Assembly (NCBI GenBank): GCA_946699065.1
Contig: CAMPDV010000248.1
Span: 248,001-312,000 of the forward strand
Length of the DNA: 64,000 nt
Direction of reading: 5' to 3'
Source: Loxodes magnus
Taxonomy: Eukaryota; Ciliophora; Karyorelictea; Loxodida; Loxodidae
The translations under genes were made by a program, and so were the position numbers. Numbering within the stretch: position 1 is the stretch's first letter; each line of letters starts with the position of its first letter. The notes below the pieces were generated by a model. The model ran no database searches. It was not told where the DNA came from and saw only the letters and a list, made by a program, of their open reading frames with translations. Below, piece after piece: positions 37,401 through 48,400 of the stretch.

Positions 37401-39420
37401 TCTCCATTTAATTAACACCCTATTAAAAATTTTTATTTGTAGATCAATGTATTCTAATTTTTTTTTGGAAATAATTGATATAGTTTTGGTCATATGTTAT
37501 TAGTCTTCTAATATTGTATTATCCAATCTTTGCTATTAACCATTCTATCATATCTAGATAGCAATCGCATTCCAGAATATGATCAAATTAATAAAATCTT
37601 CCACATATAAAATAGGGATTCTCGATAGAATAATGTCTGTCTTGAAGGTCTTTTTATTATTAACTTTTCAGTGGTCATCCTTTTTAGTCTTTAAGTGGTT
37701 ACTTTATAAAATTAATGTTGTATCTTACTTTTAATATATTTCGTAGAAGTATTAATGATATTATTATATACCTAATTATTAATATCTATTTAATAATATT
37801 CAGATAGTCTAGCTACTTAGTCTATATATTAATAATCTTCTTATGAGTTATTCTTAAAAAGAGATCCTATTGTTGATAAAGGATGATTAATACTTTCTTA
37901 TCGTATTTTTTTTTATTTAAAAAAATTCAGAGCCATAATATGCTTAAATGGTATTCAGTTAAGATCTATATAACAAGACTCATTAAAAATATTTTCAGGT
38001 GCTTAAATAACTTTTCTTGCTATCAGTTTCATGCTTTTATCAATTTTTTTAATGTTGCAGTAGTTCCATTTTAGATAGGCCAAGGTACTAATTCTCCTCA
38101 TTATTCTACTTTAGGAAGCGTGAACATTCTACACAAAGTCTTAAAGTGTCAAGGTGACATATTTTATTCCTTGATAAAGTTAATACTGCCTTCTTCATAG
38201 CATACAGATATTTAATTGAGACCTATTTGCAGTGATTTATAAAGTCCTTTTTTTAATGCAGATTTACTCCTTAATATGAAACTTGCTATTTTTATGCGAT
38301 TACCTGATTTCCAATCTTCAAGTTTAAGTTTTCTTCCTTTCTTTTATGTTTTTTTAAAACTGAATTGCTTCACATTTAGAGGCCTTTATTTTAAGTCAAG
38401 TTCAATTAAAAATTCTATTTTTTTCATATATTAACGTTTATATATTTTTTTTAGATTTTGAAAGGAGCATTAAGTCATCTACCAATCCTCTGCAAGCGAA
38501 ACTATTATTGAAGCTGTTACATTTGGATCCAATACTATTTTCTTTACTTTCTATATGTCTGATAACAATATCATAATACAGCATCGATAGCACTGGTCCA
38601 TGCAAACTTCCTTACATTACTCCATTGCTATATTTAAGATTTTTAGAAGAGCTTCCATCTATAAGGAATTAAGAACTTAGATTTTTGTAAAAAATTCAAA
38701 TGCTAATATCAATCCTACGTTTCATCTAATGGAAAAGCAACCTTCTTTCTATCGAGTCGAACATTTTTTCCACATGAATCAAAGTTGCTTTTATTTTTTT
38801 TCCATTGGCTTACTCTATAAATAAATCTACAATTTATTGTATTACTCAAATCTACTGAGTAGTCTATTTCTATTTAAAAAACCACTTAACTCTAATAAAT
38901 TAAATTACTTTAATATATTAACTAATATAATCTTTATGAGAATATTCTATCATACAATTTCAGTACAGTGTTAATAAGAAAGATTGGTGTCAATTTTTTC
39001 AATCATCTTTATTTCTGTTTTTAAAAATCGGGATGGTTATTGATTTGTCGAGCTCATCAGGAATTTTTCCAAGTCTAAGCATATTATTCAAAAAAGAATT
39101 AAGTATTAAAGTTAAATAATCGTCTCCATATTTCAACAATTCTCCTTTAATTCCATCTGGACCTGCCGCTTTTCCATTTTGAATTTCTTTTATAACTTCT
39201 TTAATTTTCTCAAAGTAAAGAGATAAAATCCTTAACTATGTGAAGGTTATTTCTTTTATATCTTCAATATTTTCATAAATTTGATCAATTCTCTTGTTAC
39301 TTATATCAATTTCCTATTAATTGAGTTTTTCATGTTTACTAAATACAAAGTTCTCCCATTAGTTATCTAATTAATCTTATTTTTATTAGTTAAAATTAAT
39401 TTAGTTTTTTATTTTAGGAT
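37155..39420 (-). pseudogene. LINE A reverse transcriptase, CCHC and acidic tail (frameshifted)
   Basis: NGKAAGPDGIKGELLKYG and LGKIPDELDKSITIPIFKN lead into DDWKNW-PIFLINTVLKLYDRI, where both Trp are TGA (38990-38992, 38999-39001). One base is missing just after the second, which breaks the frame. The strand-selecting motif YSNGVMQGSLHGPVL has its invariant Gln as TAA (38612-38614). The catalytic box is degraded to LVDDLMLLSKS. The C-terminal NPYFICGRFYQFDHILEC is a CCHC with the first Cys lost. A strongly acidic tail (KEEEVKDQEKDEENEEDKEE and more) ends at TGA 37155. Confidence 0.78.
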
Positions 39421-39899
39421 TAAGGATTTTCTTGGCTTAGAAAAAATATATCTTTTGCATTTTCATTAAGAAGTATACATTTTTTTGGCCTTGTTTTTCT
39501 AAATCTTCATAAGTAATGTTTGAAGTTTTTTCAAAGTCCTATAGCTGCTTATTGAAGATTGATAACATATTAATTTACTCTTCCAAATTATACATGAGAT
39601 TTTTTATATAGTGAGTTTGCTCTTTTTGCTTAAATATATTTGTTTTTTAAATCTCTAGTAAGTTTATTATATTTAGGATCCGGACTAAATGATCCTAAAA
39701 TTAGATTTGCGCTATCTTCTATATTGTTTTTTATGCATAGCCATTATCCTTCGAAATTATTACTATCAATTTGAAGAATTAAATTTTAGATCAAAGGAAA
39801 GAATCTTGATATTTCTTCTTATTAATTGGATCTTAAAGTCTACTTATTTTGTATTTTTATTATATTTTCTTTTCCATATGAATGGGTATATTAGAAATG

Positions 39900-40570
39900 A
39901 AATCAATTGTGATAGGATATGATCAGCAAATAAATTATCATTATGTGCCTGAAAATTAGTAAATTAATTACTGTTTAAATGATTATTTATAATAATATAA
40001 TCTTTGCAGTAATTAAATCTAGTACCTTTGTGTATACATGTAGCGCTCTTATCGCTTAATATTTCTGATCCTTTTATATCAAAAATTCTTGAAATATATT
40101 TGTGTTATCATAATTATTATCTGGATTATTTCCGTGGCCAACAAGTAAAGCATTGAAATCTCCTAGCAATATATGTGGATTGTCTGAAAATTAATTTAAA
40201 AATGTATTTAAATACTCATAAGCCTTGTCTTTAACCTTTTCACTTTTACTATTATCTGGCATGTAACAAGATGTAACATAAGCATCATCTAATTTAATTG
40301 TTATGAATCTATCCTATAATACATTTATTCCTCTGGATACCTCTGTACTGTTAAGTTAATCTCCCGCAATTAAAAATATTGCATCTCCTTTGTCAGAGTT
40401 CTTAAAATATGTTCTATAACCATTTATCAATAATGGTGGAAATTCATGTTTTTATCAAGCCTCATTGATTGAGAGTATGTATATTTAATTTTCCTTAATA
40501 AATTCTTCCAAACTCGTTTACTTGCTTCCAATCCCATTGATATTTATATGTCCAATCTTAATCTTTAAAT
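39900..40570 (-). CDS. LINE A endonuclease domain (AP / exonuclease III type)
   Basis: Reads IKIGHININGIGSKQTSLEE at the start, then the catalytic Glu motif ILSINEAW (Trp is TGA at 40455-40457), FPPLLINGYRTYF, VTSCYMPDN, HILLGDFNALLVGHGNN (the GDFN metal-site motif) and ADH near 39920. The order and spacing match LINE AP endonucleases that nick the target strand. It belongs to the ORF2 polyprotein with the RT downstream. Confidence 0.8.
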
Positions 40571-40664
40571 TTAGTTATTATTTGAATCATGCTTTATATT
40601 TGTCTTATTTATTTTCTATGATCCTCCTTTTAGAAATGAGTAAGAATAAATATAATAAATTATA

Positions 40665-40697
40665 TAATTATATAATAATAATAATAATAATTAAAGT
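40665..40697. repeat. TAA/ATA trinucleotide microsatellite
   Basis: A run of about seven ATA units lies inside LINE A between the ORF1 and endonuclease reading frames. It would encode Ile, Asn/Tyr or Gln-type repeats depending on frame. Confidence 0.85.
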
Positions 40698-40799
40698 GAT
40701 ACCACCTTTCATTAGGATCATCACTGATATAATGTTTATAAATGTTAAAAAAAAGGTATTCTGGATATATTCTTCATAGTCTTCTTCTGTCTTATGCTT

Positions 40800-41549
40800 C
40801 ATTATTACATATTGACTATTACTTTTTTCTCCAGGTTTTATTATAGGGATTTGGTTAAAATCTAGTTCTTTTCCAATTATTTACTAGGGTCTAAATCATA
40901 TATTTTCTTCAGGACCAATTTACTAATTTTTTACGTTTGTTATCTTAAGTCTATAAATTTTACCCTCTTGAGTAACATACAATCTGCTTAATTTATTCAA
41001 TGTTTTTTAAATTCTTTTATTCTCTTCATTTTGTTTATTTTAATATTTCCAGCATTGTCTTACAAAATGGCCAGGTTTTCTGCAGAACCAGCATTTAGGT
41101 TTTTCCTTCATTCCATTTCTTTTTGCTGGTTGAATTGCTGGCTCTATATCCATAGGATCGTTGTGAGAGAGATTTTTTAGAAACAGACTCTCAGTAATCT
41201 CAGCGAATTAGTTTAATTTTTCTTCTGTCTGCTTGATTCTCTAGTTAAATTCTAATAACTAAGGATGATTGCTGAGTTCAGTCTTGTAGTTATTATTTTC
41301 TTATCTTAGCATGTTCACGTTATTGATTAGGCATTAGATTTATTCTTTCAGTGAATTAAGTTGTATGGAAAGTTCGTTATTATCATTTTGCATTTTTTAG
41401 AGGTTTTCAAAAATTATTTTCTGAGAATCTAATAAATCTTAGGAAGAAGAGTGGGTTAGTTAAAGCTAAGACGTGGTTAGAGATGATGCTTCAGGTTTTC
41501 TCTCCTACTCTGAGGAGGTGGTAAAAAAACCTTTCTTGAAGCCAGCCAT
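40800..41549 (-). CDS. LINE A ORF1: coiled-coil and CCHC zinc-knuckle protein
   Basis: Begins MAGFKKGFFTTSSEQERKPE. A coiled coil of Asn, Gln and Leu repeats follows (ENLQKMQNDNNELSIQLNSL and beyond), then FAEITESLFLKNLSHNDPMD and the knuckle CWFCRKPGHFVRQC (C-x2-C-x4-H-x4-C, near 41065-41105). Next come SRLYVTQEGKIYRLKI and a PEENIWFRP stretch whose Trp is TGA. The role is likely binding of element RNA. The frame appears to run on toward the endonuclease; the exact end is unclear because of the microsatellite at about 40670-40695. Confidence 0.75.
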
Positions 41550-41559
41550 TTTTTGTATA

Positions 41560-42038
41560 TTCTAATAATTCTTCTGGAGTATAGTATGGATTACTTGATG
41601 ACTGCAATATCTTAAAACTTTTTATTTATTTTTGTTATAATCTTAAGCATTTTTTACAAATTGTCCATATTTCATATAATACTAGCATTATTTTCTTCTT
41701 TTTAATAGAGGAATTTTTCTGATTTAGTTTCCGGTTCCGTATCCATAGGATCTTTTGATGATTTATTTGTAAGAAATAAATTTTCAGTCAACTCAGCTAA
41801 TTGATTGAATTTGATTTCAATTTGCTCAATTCTGAAATTTGATGCTTGTAGCTTTTCGTTTTTTTTGTACTAAGGCGCTTGGAATAAGATGCTAGATTTT
41901 TCCTTCATCTCTTGTTTTTGCGTTAAAGCTTAACGTTTTTAATTTACATATTTTGAAGTTATTAGAGGATGATTTGTTGATTGATGCTTAAGAGATAGTT
42001 ATCTTTTGTTTGTGTTCTTTTTTAAAGAAGCTTTCCAT
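41560..42038 (-). pseudogene. ORF1 fragment upstream of LINE A, same strand
   Basis: Starts MESFFKKEHKQKITIS at 42038 and matches the plus-strand fragment at 20881. NQIQSISWVDWKFIS corresponds to the FNQLVELTENLF region in a shifted frame. It ends within about 10 bases of the LINE A start codon, so A abuts it head-to-tail. It is a decayed copy, perhaps the site into which A inserted. Confidence 0.6.
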
Positions 42039-42140
42039 TTCTAAATATACACATTATTAAAAAAATTTAAACTTTTCATTTTAAGTTTTTATTGCTTAAA
42101 ATTTAGATTTTAAACTAAAAGAGTTTTTTGATTAAAAAAA

Positions 42141-43020
42141 ATGGTAGAAGGTTTCAAAAAGGGTTTCTTTAGCCAAAAAAGAAGAGAGGAAGCAGCTAAC
42201 CATTTCTTAGCAGTCTTCTTTTTTATAACCCTACTTAATAACCTGGAAATTAAAAAGGGTAACGAAAGCAAGACCAAAAGACAATCTATATGGAAACTCC
42301 AACCTCAAATGAGAAACCAAGGAAGTAGATGAAGTCTGCTTTACACCAGGAGGTATCGGAGTTCAACCCTTCTGGCCAGATGAGTATGGAATAGCTTATA
42401 AAAGTGGTACTAAACCTCCAGGAAGAGGTTAAAAAGCTTCGTAAGGAGAACACGAAGTCGACAGAGCAGATCACTTATGGAATTTAAGATACACTTGATC
42501 TTAGAATGACCAATTAGGAAAGGGAGATTGATGCTTTATGAAAGTACCAGCAAGAATAAAATAGTTAGACAAAATCTTAGATACAATAAATAAAGAGCTA
42601 AAATACATAATTGGAATTTAAAATTTCAAGCCAACAAAAAGTGGAACAAATTGAAAAGGAACCTAACTAAAACTGCAAAATGGAGATTGAGAAAATAGAA
42701 GGAAGCAAGTCAAACGGAAGAACAGCAAGGAGGATTAGATTTATAAAGAAATGCTACTTTTATTGCTTACAAGGTCACTTATACGAGTAGTGCAAGAAAT
42801 TTTATCAATTCAAGAAAAAATACTGAATCAAGGAAAAAAAGGAAAAAGAAATGCTGTTTTGCAATAGGAAGGAGGAATCTATAAGAGAAAATTGAATCAA
42901 GATACACTGAGAATGATTTTAACAAGATCTATTGGAAGAAGACGACAAGGAACAAACCAAATGGAGGAAAGATAAAATTTATAAACTTATTTTAAGCGGC
43001 AGATGTGAAATCTACTGCCA
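42141..43020 (+). pseudogene. ORF1-only element, plus strand, frameshifted
   Basis: Starts MVEGFKKGFFSQKRREEAAN; after about 42205 the family continues in the -1 frame: ETPTSNEKPRKQMKSALHQE, MSMEQLIKVVLNLQEEVKKL (coiled coil), QEREIDALWKYQQEQ (Trp as TGA), then the knuckle CYFYCLQGHLYEQC (C-x2-C-x4-H-x4-C) and QQEGGIYKRKLNQ. The 3' end has AAGCGGCAGATGTG and CTACTGCC, which can pair, and is shared with the copy at 29990-30892. It faces LINE C tail-to-tail. It may be a non-autonomous relative of the LINE. Confidence 0.65.
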
Positions 43021-43024
43021 AACA

Positions 43025-45200
43025 ATATTAAATAAAAGAGTTTTTTGATATCTATAACTGCAAGAATTGCTTCCTTCAATTATAGACATATAAAATGTTT
43101 TTAATGTTTTTTAATTATAATATTATCTCATCAACTTTTAGTTACTCTTGTTATATATCATCTTTTATTTCTTCCTTTCTTCCTTTTTTGCTTTTTCATT
43201 TTTAATAATTCTAATCTTCTTGATATAAGCTTCTTGTGAAATATTTTTATTTATAAATATAAATATCCCAAATAAGACTTTGGAAAGGGGCTTATGGGTC
43301 CTTAATCATATAATACAAGGCATTTTAAGCCATAATTCTTATGCTTTTACGATAGTCGATCTCTTATATTAGAATATTATATACATTTAAAAATGTGCTC
43401 AAATGTATCATACTCTACACACATACAGCAGGGATTATCAATAGGATAGTGACGATCTTATAGATCTTTTAGAAAATTATTGGATTGGATTTAAGCTTAT
43501 ATATACTGATAATTTATTTTCTAAATTATTTGTTCAACTTAGTGTAAGTAATTACTGGAAATTGGTTAAGATTACTAAACTGTTCAGTATATATTATAGC
43601 AGCTTTAATTCTCTTAAATTTTTGAGTACCTGTATTATAGAAATAGTGCTTTATTTGTCTCTTATATATTTTAAAAGTGTTTTGATTCTTACTAATCTTG
43701 AAATTCTACAGGTCGATACTATTGGGGTCTGTTAATATAGTCTTCCATTTGGTGTGTAATAGATCTTAAATAGATTTTGAATTCCTCTTTTTGTTTCATA
43801 ATATTATTTTCTTTTGATTCAATAGCATTGGTTTACCTTATGTTCTTGATTTTTAAAGTATCAATATCTTTTTTCTATTTTCTAATAGGATAAGGACGGA
43901 ATCTATCCTCCTCTTGATTCTGGATCCGATCGCTAATTAACTTGGATCTTCTTAAGTTAATTGATTCTCTGGACAAACTTTTGTCTTAAATTCTATTCGA
44001 TTTTATTAATTTATCTTTCTATCTCTTAAGAAGATGTATTCTAGTTTTATTATTTCTAAGGATTTGATTCATTTAAAAATTGTTAATTGCTAGCATTAGA
44101 GATTAGGTTATTTATTTAAGGTCTTAAACTTCTTTTGTTAGCTTCTAATTGTCCTATTATAGCAAATAAAAATCGTTAGAATGGTCTGTCTAATTATTAG
44201 AATTTTTTAAGAAGTTTATTATTTCTTAGGCGCCATTTTATTATATATAATATAATATAAAAAACTCTATAGCCATAATGAGCTTAAAAAGTAGCCAGTT
44301 TTAATCTATATTACATGGTTCGTTAAAAGATTTATTTTTTGCTAAAAATGCTTTTTTTGAAATAAATCTCATGCTTGACTGAATTCTATTCAAAACTCCA
44401 GTTATTTCTTTCTGAATACGCCATGGAGCTAGTTCTCCTCTATATTCTGCTTAAGGTAATGTAAAATATCTGCATAAAGTTTTAAAATGTCAAGGAGTCA
44501 CATTCTTATATCTTATTAATTAAAATTAAAATTTGTTTTGTGCAGCTAAATATTTGAAAGCGACTTCTCTTGGGGATTCAGATTCTTCTTCTGATGTCGA
44601 ATTATACCTAAATAAGTTATTAATTCTTTCTAAATAATTGGTTAATATTCTAATCATGCAATTAGATTTATTATTTCTAATTTTTCTTTGAAGTTTAGAT
44701 GCACTCAGTATTATCAGCATTGATTTTAAGTAATTTTATGCAAAATCGTACATATCATTTATTGACTCATACATCTACTTTGCAGATTTGGAAAGAAGAA
44801 CCAGATTTCTGCCCATCCTCTGCAAGCGTAATTAACATAAAAGACCTGGCATTTGAATCTCTTTTAGGCACTTTTATTTTCCAAATATAAAATTAATATG
44901 TAAAAAAAAATGCCAAAACTGCATCGTGCACAACTTTCTTACATAACTTTATTGCAATATAATAATTTTCTAGTGTTCTTTCCATCTATTATTAAAGGAA
45001 ATTCATGTTTTTAAAAATCTTGTCTTATAGTAAAAAATTCCATATCAAATTTTCTGTAATTATTTTGAAAATTGTGCAATTAAGAGATATTCCATTAATG
45101 TTTATATGCCCTTGTTATTTTAAGAAATTATAAATATTTATTAAAGAGGTTGGATATAAACGATAGTACAATTTCTTAGATTAGATATTCTTTTATCTTG
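43025..45200 (-). pseudogene. LINE copy C: internally deleted
   Basis: Contains the start of the endonuclease (about 45130-44992: first strand and start of the Glu motif region), joined near 44985-44992 directly to the RT motif CNKVMQES (Gln as TAA). Most of the endonuclease and the RT fingers are missing. Downstream are RNLVLLSKS, VTPWHFKTLCRYFTLP (Trp as TGA), AEYRGELAPWRIQKEITGVL, a long well-preserved coiled coil to about 43700, and the CCHC DNPCCMCVEYDTFEHIFKC near 43390-43440 in another frame. The tail ATTGAAGGAAGCAATTC matches copy A. Confidence 0.75.
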
Positions 45201-45484
45201 TAAAATATTAATAGAGTACTTTTCTTTTAAGAAGTGAAGAAATTAAAGAAAAAAAATGAATATAAAAATTTCTAAATCTACTTATATTTTAAAGAGCATA
45301 AAGTCCAAATAGATATGACTTTTTGAAGAAAAATATGTTCTTGTGTAGAAGTCTTAAATAAAAGCAAATAAAAAAAAAATATTTTATTCATTAAAAACAT
45401 AAATTTTTTACAAGAATTCAATAGAATGTAATTTAAAAAAATTAAGGGAGATAGTAAAAATATGAAAAATAAAAAACGAACTAG

Positions 45485-48400
45485 TTATGATAGTTTTGAA
45501 AAAGAATTTTAAACTTTCTATTTTGATAATAATTTTACTAAAAAATATTGATAACAAAATCTAATATTTATATAATTCTTTATCTTTCTCAAATTTACTT
45601 TTATTTTTAATACCTCTTAAAAATTTTATTTTGAAGCGTTTTACGAAAGTTTTATGATTAAACACGTTTAAATCTTATAAAAATGAAAAAATAAAAAATG
45701 TAACAAAATTAGTTTTTAATTTTGTTAAAATTAATTTTTGCTTCTATTTATAATTTTTTTTTCAATTATATCCTTAAAAACTACCTCTTTATAAATATTT
45801 ATTTTTGCTTTTACAGTTTCTTTATACAATATAGTAGTAAAAAAGTAATCATTTTTAAACGAATTTCTTATTTTGAAAATTGTTAGATTTTTATTTGCAA
45901 AAAGACTTTAACGGCATAAAATAGTTTTACGTTAGTATTGTTAAGAGATGATGTCAAGTGTATTTTTTAATATTTTAAATTTGACACTATTAATTATAGA
46001 TTGATAAGTAATAAGAGTTTATGGATGATAATTAGTCATATCATTTTATATCAATATTTTAAATTTGCTTAAGTTTAAAGCTATATTTGTATTTAATTTT
46101 ATAAATTTGCAAGGGTAAACTCAAAAAATTGAAATATCTATTTTGTAAAATTATCCAATAAAATTATAAAAAAGCTTCAGAAAAAATGTAAGAATTTAGG
46201 AAATGGAATTTTTTGGTCTTAATAAGTTAATAAAAAGTCTTTAAGATTTGTTTAATTAATTGCTTGCTTTTTTATAAATAATAAAAATAATTATTTTTTT
46301 GCGAATTAAATTTTTTCGATCATAAAAAATTTATAAATAATAAAATATAAAATTTTAATTTATAAAAATTTAACATTAAATAAAAAAATTAAGCAAGCGT
46401 AGTAGACTTAAAATTAAGAAAGATTTATTATTTGATAAAAAAAGGTTAATTTATATTTAAAAGAAAGACTTTTAAAAAGAAGAATTTTCTTGAAAGATTA
46501 TTTCGAATTTTTAAATAGTTTTACTTTTAGGGAATAAAAACTTATTATTTTACATTTAATCATTTATACATTTATGGAGCTTTATGATAGTTTTGAAAAA
46601 GAATTTTAAACTTTCTATTTTGATAATAATTTTACTAAAAAATATTGATAACAAAATCTAATATTTATATAATTCTTTATCTTTCTCAAATTTACTTTTA
46701 TTTTTAATACCTCTTAAAAATTTTATTTTGAAGCGTTTTACGAAAGTTTTATGATTAAACACGTTTAAATCTTATAAAAATGAAAAAATAAAAAATGTAA
46801 CAAAATTAGTTTTTAATTTTGTTAAAATTAATTTTTGCTTCTATTTATAATTTTTTTTTCAATTATATCCTTAAAAACTACCTCTTTATAAATATTTATT
46901 TTTGCTTTTACAGTTTCTTTATACAATATAGTAGTAAAAAAGTAATCATTTTTAAACGAATTTCTTATTTTGAAAATTGTTAGATTTTTATTTGCAAAAA
47001 GACTTTAACGGCATAAAATAGTTTTACGTTAGTATTGTTAAGAGATGATGTCAAGTGTATTTTTTAATATTTTAAATTTGACACTATTAATTATAGATTG
47101 ATAAGTAATAAGAGTTTATGGATGATAATTAGTCATATCATTTTATATCAATATTTTAAATTTGCTTAAGTTTAAAGCTATATTTGTATTTAATTTTATA
47201 AATTTGCAAGGGTAAACTCAAAAAATTGAAATATCTATTTTGTAAAATTATCCAATAAAATTATAAAAAAGCTTCAGAAAAAATGTAAGAATTTAGGAAA
47301 TGGAATTTTTTGGTCTTAATAAGTTAATAAAAAGTCTTTAAGATTTGTTTAATTAATTGCTTGCTTTTTTATAAATAATAAAAATAATTATTTTTTTGCG
47401 AATTAAATTTTTTCGATCATAAAAAATTTATAAATAATAAAATATAAAATTTTAATTTATAAAAATTTAACATTAAATAAAAAAATTAAGCAAGCGTAGT
47501 AGACTTAAAATTAAGAAAGATTTATTATTTGATAAAAAAAGGTTAATTTATATTTAAAAGAAAGACTTTTAAAAAGAAGAATTTTCTTGAAAGATTATTT
47601 CGAATTTTTAAATAGTTTTACTTTTAGGGAATAAAAACTTATTATTTTACATTTAATCATTTATACATTTATGGAGCTTTATGATAGTTTTGAAAAAGAA
47701 TTTTAAACTTTCTATTTTGATAATAATTTTACTAAAAAATATTGATAACAAAATCTAATATTTATATAATTCTTTATCTTTCTCAAATTTACTTTTATTT
47801 TTAATACCTCTTAAAAATTTTATTTTGAAGCGTTTTACGAAAGTTTTATGATTAAACACGTTTAAATCTTATAAAAATGAAAAAATAAAAAATGTAACAA
47901 AATTAGTTTTTAATTTTGTTAAAATTAATTTTTGCTTCTATTTATAATTTTTTTTTCAATTATATCCTTAAAAACTACCTCTTTATAAATATTTATTTTT
48001 GCTTTTACAGTTTCTTTATACAATATAGTAGTAAAAAAGTAATCATTTTTAAACGAATTTCTTATTTTGAAAATTGTTAGATTTTTATTTGCAAAAAGAC
48101 TTTAACGGCATAAAATAGTTTTACGTTAGTATTGTTAAGAGATGATGTCAAGTGTATTTTTTAATATTTTAAATTTGACACTATTAATTATAGATTGATA
48201 AGTAATAAGAGTTTATGGATGATAATTAGTCATATCATTTTATATCAATATTTTAAATTTGCTTAAGTTTAAAGCTATATTTGTATTTAATTTTATAAAT
48301 TTGCAAGGGTAAACTCAAAAAATTGAAATATCTATTTTGTAAAATTATCCAATAAAATTATAAAAAAGCTTCAGAAAAAATGTAAGAATTTAGGAAATGG

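Larger units (their letters stand above)
37100..41549 (-). mobile_element. LINE copy A: near full-length non-LTR retrotransposon
   Basis: In order on the minus strand: ORF1 with zinc knuckle (from 41549), AP-type endonuclease, reverse transcriptase with thumb region, C-terminal CCHC, acidic tail, TGA at 37155 and a 3' tail with ATTGAAGGAAACAATTCC. Such elements nick DNA with the endonuclease and copy their RNA into the break. At least one frameshift lies in the RT region and a TAA-type microsatellite sits between ORF1 and the endonuclease, so this copy is probably inactive. It is the reference for the other fragments. Confidence 0.85.
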
